DNA from: DATGLE01 sp035294325
Lineage (GTDB): Bacteria > Chloroflexota > Ktedonobacteria > Ktedonobacterales > Ktedonobacteraceae
Reading direction: 5' to 3'
Length of the DNA stretch: 46,183 nucleotides
NCBI GenBank assembly: GCA_035294325.1
Contig: DATGLE010000228.1
Location: 1 to 46,183 of the forward strand
A program made the position numbers and the translations under genes. The notes under the pieces are model-generated. The model had not been told where the DNA came from, did not search any database, and saw only the letters and a list, made by a program, of their open reading frames with translations. Positions 8,458 to 16,557 of this stretch are shown in pieces (position 1 is the stretch's first letter; every line of letters starts with the position of its first letter).

Positions 8458-8521
8458 TAGAGCAGAGTGCAAAAAAAGGCAGGGAGCTAAAGCCCCCTGC
8501 CTTTTTTTGCACTCTGCTCTA
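8458..8521 (-). terminator. Long perfect hairpin terminator after the sugar ABC operon
   Basis: Perfect 27-bp arms (8458-8484 and 8495-8521) flank a 10-base loop. Each arm carries a seven-base A or T run, so the hairpin could stop transcription from both sides. The right arm contains the stop codon of the last permease gene. The 152 bases between it and sqdB hold no gene and presumably the sqdB promoter. Confidence 0.85.
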
Positions 8522-9439
8522 TCCTTTGACCGAGCCGGCCAGGATGCCGCGTACAAAGTAGCGCTGCATCGAGAAGAACACGATCAGCGGCAGCGCCATC
8601 GAGAGGAATGCAGCCGCCGTCAAGACCTGGTAGTTATTGCCATAGGTGCCAACGAGGTCCGCGATATTCAGCGTCATCGGCGCACGCTGCGGGTTGCCAC
8701 CCAGGAAAATCAGGGCGATCAGTAGATCGTTCCATACCCACATGAACTGGAAGATCGCCAGCGAGGCCAGCGCCGGCACCGATAGCGGTATCACAATCGT
8801 CCAGAACGAGCGGAAATTCGAAGCCCCATCAACATATGCCGACTCCAGCAGGTCGCGGGGGAGCGCGGCGAAAAAGTTGCGCAGCAGGAAGACCGCGAAG
8901 GGCAGGCCAAAGGCCGTATGCGCGATCCATACCGCCCAGTACTGGCCGGTGAAGCCGATGGCCGTGAATATTTGCAGCAGAGGCACCAGCGCGATCTGCC
9001 CTGGAATCACCAGCATCGCGACGATGCCGAAAAAGAAGAAATCGCGCCCGGGAAATTTGATCCACGCGAAGGCGAAGGCGGCGAAGGAGCCGAGCAGCAG
9101 TGGAAAGAGCGTGCCCGGTATGGAGATAATCAGGCTATTGAGAAATGCCTGCCCCATGCCCTGCGCCGTGATGACCTGCATGTAGTTCGTAATGGTAAAG
9201 TTCCAGGGTGGGATCAGCCCCTGCCACCACCCGGTAGTCGAGATCAGTTGCGGCGGGCGAAACGAACTCACAAAGAGGCCGAAGGTCGGCACCGACCAGA
9301 GCAGCGCGATCACGACAACGATGGCCGTGATCAGAGCGTTGCTCAGGCTGCGCACGAAGTAATTTTCCGTGGTGCGTGGCGCGCCAGTGGTCTTCTTCGG
9401 CTGCATTGCCGCGACTGCCTGTTCCTCTAACGTACTCAT
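8519..9439 (-). CDS. Carbohydrate ABC transporter permease, MalG type
   Basis: Inner-membrane permease of 306 residues with six predicted spans. The cytoplasmic EAA-type loop reads ESAYVDGASNFRSFWTIVIP at about 200-219, the site that contacts the ATPase. Its ATG overlaps the stop of the MalF-type gene as ATGA (9436-9439). No ATPase gene is in the cluster, so it presumably uses a shared MsiK/MalK-like ATPase encoded elsewhere. Confidence 0.92.
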   Translation of the reverse strand: MSTLEEQAVAAMQPKKTTGAPRTTENYFVRSLSNALITAIVVVIALLWSVPTFGLFVSSFRPPQLISTTGWWQGLIPPWNFTITNYMQVITAQGMGQAFLNSLIISIPGTLFPLLLGSFAAFAFAWIKFPGRDFFFFGIVAMLVIPGQIALVPLLQIFTAIGFTGQYWAVWIAHTAFGLPFAVFLLRNFFAALPRDLLESAYVDGASNFRSFWTIVIPLSVPALASLAIFQFMWVWNDLLIALIFLGGNPQRAPMTLNIADLVGTYGNNYQVLTAAAFLSMALPLIVFFSMQRYFVRGILAGSVKG

Positions 9440-10362
9440 CTTGTCCTCTCCTCCGCGCGCATTCTGCGAATATTGATGTACATGACAGGAATGACCGCAA
9501 TCGTCAGGATCACCGCCAGCGCGCTCGCCATGCCATAATTCTGAAAGCTGAATAACTGGTTCCAGAACTCCTGCGCAACCACGTCGGTGTTATAGTTGCC
9601 TCCGGTCATCACATAGACGACATCGAAGATCTTCATAATGTTGATAATCATCGTCGTGGTGACAACACCGAGCGTTGGACCGATCATCGGAATGGTGATC
9701 TGCCAGAACATCACCCAGCGATTCGCGCCATCGATTTTGGCCGCCTCCACAACATCGTCCGGGATACCCTTGAGGGCTGCCGAGAGGATCACCATGCAGA
9801 AGCCTGTCCACATCCAGGTATATACCACGATCAACGCGAAGTTATTGATATTCTGGTTGATGAGCCATACCTGCGGCGGGATATGAAAAAGCGCCAGGAT
9901 CGCATTGAGCAGACCGATCTGCGGCTGGTTGGGCGGCTCATAGATGTAGACGAAGCGCCAGATCACGCCTGCGCTCACCATCGAAATCGCCATCGGGATA
10001 AAGAGGGCGGACTTGATGATGCTCTCGATCTTAACCTTGTCCACCAGGACGGCGACGATCAGGCCGAGTCCTACCGTCAATGTCGTACCCAGCACCAGCC
10101 AGAGCAGGTTATTCTTCAACACGCCGAGCATGGTGGGACTGGTGAAGATGGTGATATAGTTTTTCAGCCCGACAAAGCGCGTCGAATCGGCGTTTTGAAA
10201 GCTGAGGATAAACGTGTTGATTAATGGATAGATAAAAAAGGCCAGCAGCAGTATCACGGCAGGCCCGATCCATGCCCAGGCCCACGGAGAGGCGCCCGGC
10301 TCTCTCCTTCTGCGGACCGGGGCGGTGGTAGGAACCTTTTCTTGTCTGGCAAGCGTTGCCAT
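9436..10362 (-). CDS. Carbohydrate ABC transporter permease, MalF type
   Basis: Partner permease of 308 residues, with spans from about residue 29 onward and an EAA loop at EAAKIDGANRWVMFWQITIP. GGAGG before 10362 picks the internal ATG; the longer frame to 10515 has no signal and would read through the intergenic hairpin. It lies between the solute-binding lipoprotein and the MalG-type gene in one transcription unit. Confidence 0.92.
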   Translation of the reverse strand: MATLARQEKVPTTAPVRRRREPGASPWAWAWIGPAVILLLAFFIYPLINTFILSFQNADSTRFVGLKNYITIFTSPTMLGVLKNNLLWLVLGTTLTVGLGLIVAVLVDKVKIESIIKSALFIPMAISMVSAGVIWRFVYIYEPPNQPQIGLLNAILALFHIPPQVWLINQNINNFALIVVYTWMWTGFCMVILSAALKGIPDDVVEAAKIDGANRWVMFWQITIPMIGPTLGVVTTTMIINIMKIFDVVYVMTGGNYNTDVVAQEFWNQLFSFQNYGMASALAVILTIAVIPVMYINIRRMRAEERTR

Positions 10363-10468
10363 ACGTTGCCTCCTTCTATCAATGTGTGACGGTCCCCGGC
10401 GGCTTGCCGAACGTTGCAGGGAACGTATTGGCCTCATCAGGGGATGTCTGATGCCAGCGCCATCACTT

Positions 10469-10522
10469 GCTCGCGCCCACAGCGCCTGCCTGATGGGTAG
10501 TGTTCCGCGAAACACTACCCAT
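10469..10522 (-). repeat. Composite hairpin element, copy 2, within the ABC operon
   Basis: On the minus strand a 12-bp-arm hairpin (10493-10522, loop CCGCGA) is followed by a diverged form of the conserved short hairpin (10469-10489). It sits in the 243-bp gap between the binding-protein gene and the two permease genes. There it could lower or stabilise distal mRNA, giving the usual excess of binding protein over permeases. Confidence 0.7.
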
Positions 10523-10605
10523 TCTTTGCACAGCTCCCTTGCGCCACTGCTCTGCCTGAGAGGGCGCAGAGCCTCAGAGACTCTCTTTAGAGCACTGTGA
10601 ATACC

Positions 10606-12012
10606 TCAGGACGAGTATGCCTGCTGCGCCGTGCTTTCCAGAGAACTGAGGATGCTATCCAGTTGCGACGGATTCTGGACATAAGCGAGCACGCCCTTCC
10701 AGTAAGCATTCTCCATTACCTGTGGCATCAGGTCGTCCTCACCCACAGTAACCGCGGTTGCCTGCGTCAATTGCTGGGCGACGGCCTTTGTTACAGGATC
10801 GGGATAGACGCTCAGAGGCACCGATTTATTGACAGACGTGGCCCCGCCGCGCTTCGGCCAGATCGACTGTCCCTCGGCCGAGGCCATGAACTGCATAAAC
10901 TGGCGCGTGCCGTCATTATCCTTCATCGCTACCATGATGTCGGCGCCGCCGGTGATCTGGCCCTTGTACTGCGGATTGATGACCGGGAAGGGGAAGAAGT
11001 TGTAATCTGTCCCCGCCTGAGCGTTGGGGAACTGGCTGGCGATGAAACCTGTGGCGAAGTCGCCGAGGTAGATCATGTACGCCTTCGGCGGATTATCGAA
11101 CGGCAGGTACGAGGAATCCTGAAAGTTTGTCGCCAGGATGGCCTGCGGCGCGCCATTGATGTAGTGCTTGCCGTTGGCAATCTGGCCGAACATCTGGAAC
11201 GCCTGTTTGACGCTGGGGTGCGTCCAGGGAATCTTATGCGCAACCCACTGCTTCGCCATGTCGATGCCGTTGAGGCTGAGGTAGATCTGGTCGATCCAGT
11301 CGGCGCCAGGCCAGCCGCTGGACGCGGCGCTTTCCAGGCCCATCGACCAGGGATACTTGCCCTGGCTGGCAATCCTGTTGGAGAGGGCGATCATGTCGTC
11401 CCACGTCTGCGGAACGGTATAGCCGTTAGCCTGGAACTGCTTGGGACTGTACCAGATGGTACCCTTGCTATTGGCCTTGGGCAGTACAGCGTATACGTGC
11501 CCGTTCACCGAGGAAAAATCAATCCAGGTCTGGGCATAGTCCTGCCTGTATTGGGACATGTTGAGGATATTATCCAGCTGCACCAGCTTCCCCTCGGAGG
11601 CGAGCTGCTGGAATGTGGGAACGCTGGGCATGCCCGCGATATCGGGCGGGTTGTTGCCCTTGACGCGCGTGGTCAGGACCGCAGGCAGGTCGCGTGTGGA
11701 CTCGACGTTGACCTTGATGCCGGTCTTCTTGGTAAAGGCCGCGTTGATGGCGTTGAACGAATCCAGCTCTTCTCCGCTCCATTCGGTCAGGGCATCAATA
11801 GACGTGACTTTGGGGGGCGCGCTGCCGGCGCTGACGCCGCTGCTGCTGCTGCCGCCACCGCAGGCCGCCAGCAGCGCCGAGGCCGCGCTGAAACTCAGGC
11901 CCGCAGCGGTTGCCCGCTGCAAAAACTGGCGCCGGTTGATGTTGTTGGTTGTGGTGTACTCTTCGACGAGTTGATCCAGAGCTTTCCGGTCACGACGATC
12001 ATAGACGTTCAT
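10606..12012 (-). CDS. Sugar ABC transporter substrate-binding lipoprotein
   Basis: Family 1 extracellular solute-binding protein, 468 residues. An unusually long N-terminal region carries NRRQFLQRA at 26-34 (Tat-like twin arginine) and the lipobox LLAAC with Cys at about residue 50. A Gly/Ser linker follows. The mature part has the MalE-like pattern ITVPTF/WDDMIALS and a C-terminal helix-rich end. AAGGAGG precedes the ATG. It heads the operon with the two permeases downstream. The sugar bound cannot be predicted. Confidence 0.92.
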   Translation of the reverse strand: MNVYDRRDRKALDQLVEEYTTTNNINRRQFLQRATAAGLSFSAASALLAACGGGSSSSGVSAGSAPPKVTSIDALTEWSGEELDSFNAINAAFTKKTGIKVNVESTRDLPAVLTTRVKGNNPPDIAGMPSVPTFQQLASEGKLVQLDNILNMSQYRQDYAQTWIDFSSVNGHVYAVLPKANSKGTIWYSPKQFQANGYTVPQTWDDMIALSNRIASQGKYPWSMGLESAASSGWPGADWIDQIYLSLNGIDMAKQWVAHKIPWTHPSVKQAFQMFGQIANGKHYINGAPQAILATNFQDSSYLPFDNPPKAYMIYLGDFATGFIASQFPNAQAGTDYNFFPFPVINPQYKGQITGGADIMVAMKDNDGTRQFMQFMASAEGQSIWPKRGGATSVNKSVPLSVYPDPVTKAVAQQLTQATAVTVGEDDLMPQVMENAYWKGVLAYVQNPSQLDSILSSLESTAQQAYSS

Positions 12013-12026
12013 ACAATTCCTCCTTG

Positions 12027-12041
12027 CGTGTTACGCACACG
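12027..12041 (-). promoter_or_regulatory. Operator-like palindrome in the sugar-transport leader
   Basis: CGTGT-TACGC-ACACG is a 15-base inverted repeat with five-base arms, 15 bases before the lipoprotein start codon. Its location fits a sugar-responsive repressor site, but no regulator is encoded nearby, so this is tentative. Confidence 0.3.
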
Positions 12042-12164
12042 ATGTTATAAAGATATCTGAAAGGCAATTCATACCTGGAAAAACAGCGTTGTAATCCTCT
12101 CTCTCCGAATGCCCCGCTTTCTCTTATAGCATATTGCTGTGTAGCAAGCTAAGCAGCGGCAGCA

Positions 12165-13481
12165 TTACACCCCCGATTTCCACACCTGCGCCGTGCGATC
12201 CCAGCTTCCTGAGATGATATATTTGCTGTCGGGAGACCAGGCCACAGCATCCACGATATCTGAGTGGCCCTGATAAATGAGTATGGTTGCGCCACTCTTC
12301 GCATTCCATACGCGCGCGGTATGATCCCAGCTACCTGAAACGATATATTTGCCGTTGGGGGACCAGGCTACCGCGTCCACCTCGGCGCCATGTCCTGCAT
12401 AGGTCAGCACGTTCTTGCCGTTGCTGACGTTACAGATCTGCACGGTCTTAGCGCGCCCGGCAATGGCGATCTCCTGGCTATCAGGGGACCAGGCCAGCGC
12501 ATCGACGGGATAGCCGAGCGGGTAGGAGCAGATCATATGCGTCATCCCTGTAAGCGCATCCCAGATCATCACCAGGTTATTGCCTCCAGCCGAGGCGATG
12601 TAGCGCCCATCGGGAGACCAGGCTACCGCGTAGACAAATTCTCCCTGGCCGGTATAGGTCAACACGGGTTTCTCGGTGGAGACATCCCAGACTTTGACGG
12701 TGCGGTCCCAGCTTCCCACGGCGATATAGCGCCCGTTGGGAGACCAGGCCAGTGAACTGACCTCGGCGCCCTGGTAAGCGGGATGGGGCCATATGGGCTG
12801 GCCGCTGAAAGCATCCCAGAGCTGCACGGTGTGATCCCAGCTCCCCGAGGCGATATAGCGCCCGTTGGGAGACCAGGCCACCGCGTCCACCAGTTCGCTA
12901 TGTCCTGTGTAAGTCGAGAGCACATCGCCGGTTTTAGCATTCCAGACGCTGACGGTCTTATCCCAGTTGCCGGTAGCAACCAGCAGGCCGCCAGGCGACC
13001 AGGCGACGGCGCTGACAAAATCGACCTGCCCGCGATAGGTAAAGAGAGCCGTACCCGATGAGCGGGCCACATTTGTCATCGCCCGGAACATGCCGCCTGC
13101 CAGGAAGAGGAGCAGGATGCAGGCCACCGCCAGGATCGGAAACAGTTTCCTCGACCTTCCGCGTGCAGCGCTCCTGCTGGCATGCGGTTGATTGCTTCTA
13201 CGTGGTAATCTTTCGGCATCGACCCCTTTGAGTTCCGGTAGAGGCACATCGGTGAGTTCCCGCGCTTCCAGCAGGAGGGAAAGGCGTGGCAGCGGTTTCA
13301 CCGATGGCGGGGGCAGCGCCCTGAGCATGGCGTCAAGAAAATGATAGTCCTCCTGTGCCTGCTGGCAGATGGTGCAATGCGCGAGATGGGCGTCCAGCGC
13401 CTCACGGTCACTGGGAGAAAGATCTTCGCGCCTGAGCGCTAGCTTTTCTGCCCAGGCTGCGCAAGGTGGATGGCTGCTCAT
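12165..13481 (-). CDS. Membrane WD40-repeat protein with anti-sigma zinc-finger N-terminus
   Basis: 438 residues in three parts. At the N-terminus a zf-HC2-like motif, HLAHCTIC at about 32-39, is the zinc-binding anti-sigma domain. One transmembrane span follows near 113-133. Seven WD40 repeats (each with AWSP...GSWD..VWD-type signatures) form a probable extracytoplasmic beta-propeller. It starts inside the stop of the ECF sigma gene (ATGA, 13478-13481), so the two are co-translated. The natural reading is that the propeller senses an outside signal and the N-terminus holds the sigma factor at the membrane. The ligand is unknown. Confidence 0.85.
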   Translation of the reverse strand: MSSHPPCAAWAEKLALRREDLSPSDREALDAHLAHCTICQQAQEDYHFLDAMLRALPPPSVKPLPRLSLLLEARELTDVPLPELKGVDAERLPRRSNQPHASRSAARGRSRKLFPILAVACILLLFLAGGMFRAMTNVARSSGTALFTYRGQVDFVSAVAWSPGGLLVATGNWDKTVSVWNAKTGDVLSTYTGHSELVDAVAWSPNGRYIASGSWDHTVQLWDAFSGQPIWPHPAYQGAEVSSLAWSPNGRYIAVGSWDRTVKVWDVSTEKPVLTYTGQGEFVYAVAWSPDGRYIASAGGNNLVMIWDALTGMTHMICSYPLGYPVDALAWSPDSQEIAIAGRAKTVQICNVSNGKNVLTYAGHGAEVDAVAWSPNGKYIVSGSWDHTARVWNAKSGATILIYQGHSDIVDAVAWSPDSKYIISGSWDRTAQVWKSGV

Positions 13482-14110
13482 CGCCCTCTCCTTCCCTTCA
13501 TTTGCACTCTACCCTGTCCTCTAAGCAACTGATGGTAGATTTGACGCAGTTCTTCTTTCCCACGACTTACGTATTTACTCACACAGACTTCCTTTATGTT
13601 GAGCCGTTCCGCAATCTGCTGCTGCGGCAAGCCTTCAATGACGTACAGAATGAGGCAGGAGCGGTACATAGGAGAAACATGGGAGAGCGCAATCTGCACC
13701 AGTTCGGCATTTTCAACGCCTTCCTCCGGTCCTTGCACGCTGAACTCCGCGCCGCCTTCGCTGGATGTGTCCAGGGGAACCATGCGTACATGCTTGAGGC
13801 GTTTCTGATAGTCACGCGCGCAATTCAGGGCAATACGATAGAGCCACCTGACAAAGAATTCAGGGCTGCGCAGCCCCGGCAAAGCTGACCAGGCTTTCAG
13901 AAATACTTCTTGTGTTAGCTCGCAGCCGACGCCATCATTGCCTACCATACGACTCAAATAGCTGTTGATCTGATCGCTATAGCGCGTATAGAGGGCCTCG
14001 AAGGCAAACTGGTTGCCGTTTTGTGCCCGCACGACCAGCGCGTCCACACTGAGCGACGGATCGATGTCTTCTCTACCCAACGGAGAACCATCCTCGGTCC
14101 GATATCCCAT
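13478..14110 (-). CDS. ECF-type RNA polymerase sigma factor
   Basis: 210 residues. Region 2 spans about 25-95 (FEALYTRYSDQINSYLSRMVG, then ELTQEVFLKAW and the -10-recognition part RWLYRIALNCARDYQKR). Region 4 spans about 140-190, with the helix-turn-helix LPQQQIAERLNIKEVCVSKYVSRGKE. A short acidic linker separates them. It is the first gene of a two-gene operon with the WD40 anti-sigma protein. Confidence 0.93.
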   Translation of the reverse strand: MGYRTEDGSPLGREDIDPSLSVDALVVRAQNGNQFAFEALYTRYSDQINSYLSRMVGNDGVGCELTQEVFLKAWSALPGLRSPEFFVRWLYRIALNCARDYQKRLKHVRMVPLDTSSEGGAEFSVQGPEEGVENAELVQIALSHVSPMYRSCLILYVIEGLPQQQIAERLNIKEVCVSKYVSRGKEELRQIYHQLLRGQGRVQMKGRRGR

Positions 14111-14162
14111 CTCTGACTCCTCATACAGACATCACTCTGTTACTGTCCCGCCCCGGCCAATG

Positions 14163-14210
14163 GTTCCAGCTTATGGCGATAATGCAGCGTTTTCAGGACA
14201 GCCCTGTCCT
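14163..14210 (-). promoter_or_regulatory. Possible autoregulated ECF promoter and palindrome
   Basis: Upstream of the sigma gene, on the minus strand, GGAAC (14163-14167) resembles the -35 element typical of ECF promoters. Just ahead of it lies the palindrome AGGACAG-CC-CTGTCCT (14195-14210, as read on the plus strand). Together they suggest autoregulation plus a second regulator, but the -10 is not clear. Confidence 0.35.
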
Positions 14211-14317
14211 CCCGGTTCTTCCAGCCGCTCCCTGCCACATATGTTTTTCATTTAATTTTTCAGTCATTAGTAAAGACGGCGGCGGATGCCCGAATCTGAC
14301 AGGTTGGTAGATTTTTT

Positions 14318-14384
14318 TTCACGATTAAGCAGCCAGGTTGTCGGGAGCCGCAGGCTCCCGACAACCTGGCTGCTTAATCGTGAA
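14318..14384. terminator. Perfect 32-bp-arm hairpin at the 3' end of the alpha/beta hydrolase gene
   Basis: Arms 14318-14349 and 14353-14384 are perfectly complementary around a GCA loop. The plus-strand sequence before it holds a T run, which on the minus strand becomes an A run. The hairpin covers the last codons of the hydrolase gene. It is longer than any ordinary intrinsic terminator. Confidence 0.85.
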
Positions 14385-15225
14385 TTTGCTGCATGAATGC
14401 CACTACGTCGCGATTGAACTGTTCGGGCGCTTCCAGGAAGGGGGCATGGCCGCAGCGATCATAGCTGGCGCGCTGCGCGTGGGGAATATGGCGCGCGATA
14501 TGGTCGGCGAAACTGGGCAGCACGATGCGATCATCGTTCCCCTGAACGATCAATGTGGGAACGGTAATCGACTGCATCAGTTCCCGGTTATCCAGCTGGC
14601 GTGTGAACATACCTGTACGCGATGCTGGCAGGGTAACGGCGTTGAAGCCCATGAGGAAATAGAAGGTGTGCGCGTCAAGCTCTTCGTAGGGGACCAGTTC
14701 TATAAGGCGTTGGAGAGCGGCACTTCCTTCGGCATAATCGTTGGAGAAGAAACCGGGGACCAGTTGCAAGAACTCCTGGCCGAGCATGGCGTTCGCCTCA
14801 TCGCGGCCCATCTCTGTAGCGGAGGCGACATGAATGATTCCGCCGATGTTATCCTGACCGTAATAGCGGATGTAATCGCAGATGATGTAGCCGCCATAGG
14901 ACCAGCCGGCCAGCACGGGTTTCCGCAACTGCAAAGCCGTGATGACCGCGTGCACATCGTCGGCCCAGTCCTTGCCATTGCGAAAGGCCGCCGCGTCGGT
15001 GGGCTTGTCGGAGAGGCCATGCCCGCGCAGGTCTATACGCACCATATGGAAGCGCGTGGCGAGATCATGGTCCTCGAACTGACGGTCCCACGCGAGGCGA
15101 CACTGGCAGTAGCCGTGCAGCCAGAGGATAGAGGGCTTGCCACGATCTCCAATCTCTTCTACAAATAACCGCGTGCCACCCGCGCCTGGCACATAGCGTC
15201 CGTTGAACCTGGGATCGAGCTTCAT
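14374..15225 (-). CDS. Alpha/beta-fold hydrolase
   Basis: 283 residues with the standard alpha/beta-hydrolase layout. The oxyanion motif is HGYC near residue 38, then DLRGHGLSDKP at about 64-74. The nucleophile elbow GWSYGG has its Ser near 111, an acid is in GNDD near 233, and the catalytic His is in RCGHAPFLE near 262. GGAGG precedes the ATG. The substrate is unknown; haloperoxidase/esterase-like relatives are the nearest guess. Confidence 0.88.
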   Translation of the reverse strand: MKLDPRFNGRYVPGAGGTRLFVEEIGDRGKPSILWLHGYCQCRLAWDRQFEDHDLATRFHMVRIDLRGHGLSDKPTDAAAFRNGKDWADDVHAVITALQLRKPVLAGWSYGGYIICDYIRYYGQDNIGGIIHVASATEMGRDEANAMLGQEFLQLVPGFFSNDYAEGSAALQRLIELVPYEELDAHTFYFLMGFNAVTLPASRTGMFTRQLDNRELMQSITVPTLIVQGNDDRIVLPSFADHIARHIPHAQRASYDRCGHAPFLEAPEQFNRDVVAFMQQIHD

Positions 15226-15242
15226 TGCTAAACCTCCTTCTG

Positions 15243-15342
15243 TTATCCTGAACGGTCCATGTCATCCTGAGCCAACCGTGTATCCTGAGCCAACCCTGTC
15301 ATCCTGAGCGCTCAGGATGACATGTAGCCGCTCAGGATGACA
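15243..15342. repeat. Cluster of ATCCTGAGC short repeats
   Basis: Five copies of the core lie here. They are at 15243, 15260-15273, 15280-15291, and a perfect 26-base loopless palindrome at 15297-15322 made of two head-to-head copies, with a further inverted copy at 15330-15342. The pair at 15264-15277 and 15283-15296 shares 14 identical bases. The cluster fills the gap between the alpha/beta hydrolase start and the phosphatase-family stop. Confidence 0.85.
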
Positions 15343-16348
15343 TTCTCGCTGTTGCACTATCCCATTCTACCACCGATGGGACAGGTTGTACTGCTGTCCC
15401 AAATTCCGCCATCACTGGCAGGTGATCGCTGGCGTCGCTGCCCGGCAGCCCCTCACTCTCCGTGATCTCGGAGCACGATGCCAGCCGCGCGGCCAGCGTT
15501 GGAGAGGCGAAGATGTAGTCGATGCGTCCGGCAGGGGCGCCCGCCGGGCAGGTGAATCCGGGGCTGTGCGGGTGCATACGCCGGTAGCAGTCAATGTAGC
15601 CCGCAGCGCGCAGGAGACGAATGGTGCCGCGCGGCGCGTAGCAATAAGCGGCGGCATCGAAGAGCATGGATAACAGCTTGCTGCGCGGGATGGCGCGCAG
15701 CAGAGGATTGAGAAAGCGCAGGCGCGGCGGCACCACGAAGTTGAGATGCGGGTGCCCATCGGGGAGCCTGAGCCGTTTCGTCGCATCCAGATGCACGATG
15801 TAGCGCAGGAGGGCGCTGGCTTTGAAAGGATCGCCCGGAGCGAGCGAGTTGAAATCGCCTATCAGCACATGGGGCCGGCCCTCTTCGCGCAGCGGCGCCG
15901 TGATGCGCAGGATCTCGCGCACCTCGCGCTGCCGCAGGTGATCGCCCGCCCATCCCTGGCTAAAAGCCGCCGAGAGATGCACGACGAAGACTGTGAGCTG
16001 CTGCCCATCGCTCTCCTCGACGCATACCTCCAGCAGCGGCCTTTCGAGCACGCCCGGGCGCGCATGGACGCGCGAGTAGACAACCGGGAGGCGTGTAAGG
16101 AGGGCCGAAGGGTAATCGTTGGGACGATCCACGTGCCCCCCTTTGATAAGCTGCATGTCCAGCGCCTCCGCTATTTCTTCGATCACCAGGGGGCGCTGCT
16201 TCATCTGCTCGTGAGTGGCTTCGACCACTCCGACGATATCGGGTTGAGCCGAGCGAATGATGTGCGTCAGTTGCGGGGAGCGTCGCTCCCCATTTTGCCG
16301 CAGGCTGTAGCCGCCAGCCAGAATATTATATGAAACAATACGTGTCAT
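15332..16348 (-). CDS. Endonuclease/exonuclease/phosphatase family protein
   Basis: 338 residues of the Mg-dependent EEP fold shared by DNase I, AP endonucleases and sphingomyelinases. Marks: SYNI at 6-9, the catalytic E near residue 43 in VVEATHEQ, IGDFNS near 163-168, and SDHLPV near 310-315. No signal peptide is seen, so it is probably cytoplasmic. Whether it cuts DNA or hydrolyses phosphodiesters cannot be told. Its 3' end touches the short repeat cluster. Confidence 0.85.
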   Translation of the reverse strand: MTRIVSYNILAGGYSLRQNGERRSPQLTHIIRSAQPDIVGVVEATHEQMKQRPLVIEEIAEALDMQLIKGGHVDRPNDYPSALLTRLPVVYSRVHARPGVLERPLLEVCVEESDGQQLTVFVVHLSAAFSQGWAGDHLRQREVREILRITAPLREEGRPHVLIGDFNSLAPGDPFKASALLRYIVHLDATKRLRLPDGHPHLNFVVPPRLRFLNPLLRAIPRSKLLSMLFDAAAYCYAPRGTIRLLRAAGYIDCYRRMHPHSPGFTCPAGAPAGRIDYIFASPTLAARLASCSEITESEGLPGSDASDHLPVMAEFGTAVQPVPSVVEWDSATARMSS

Positions 16349-16451
16349 CTATTAATCGTGTCCTTCGCGTTGGTGATATATGTTTCCACTATATCAGACG
16401 GAATCTGAAGCGCAAAAGACACGTAACTCTCAGGTCCTCTCTTGCCCGGAT

Positions 16452-16527
16452 GCCTCAGCGCCTGCGGCGCTTCGCATATGAGAGAGGTGGATGCGTGAAG
16501 GTGCGCACCTTCACGCTTCCACCTCTC
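16452..16527 (-). repeat. Composite hairpin element, copy 3
   Basis: A 23-bp inverted repeat (16482-16504 with 16505-16527, one mismatch, no free loop beyond the GTGCGCAC tip) sits beside an extended form of the conserved short hairpin at 16452-16475. In this copy the short hairpin's central stem is one base pair longer yet keeps the two GA mismatches and GCA loop. It lies between the glyS stop and the phosphatase-family gene. Confidence 0.75.
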
Positions 16528-16557
16528 CCGGACAGGCCACCGGAGGTGGTGATGGGG

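Noticed and set aside
10597..12060. 487-codon plus-strand frame opposite the sugar-binding lipoprotein
   Set aside because: The minus-strand protein has a lipobox, family pattern and ribosome binding site; the plus frame has none.
12180..13050. Regular direct repeats that might suggest a CRISPR array
   Set aside because: They are the coding sequence of seven WD40 repeats, about 120-126 bases apart and in frame.
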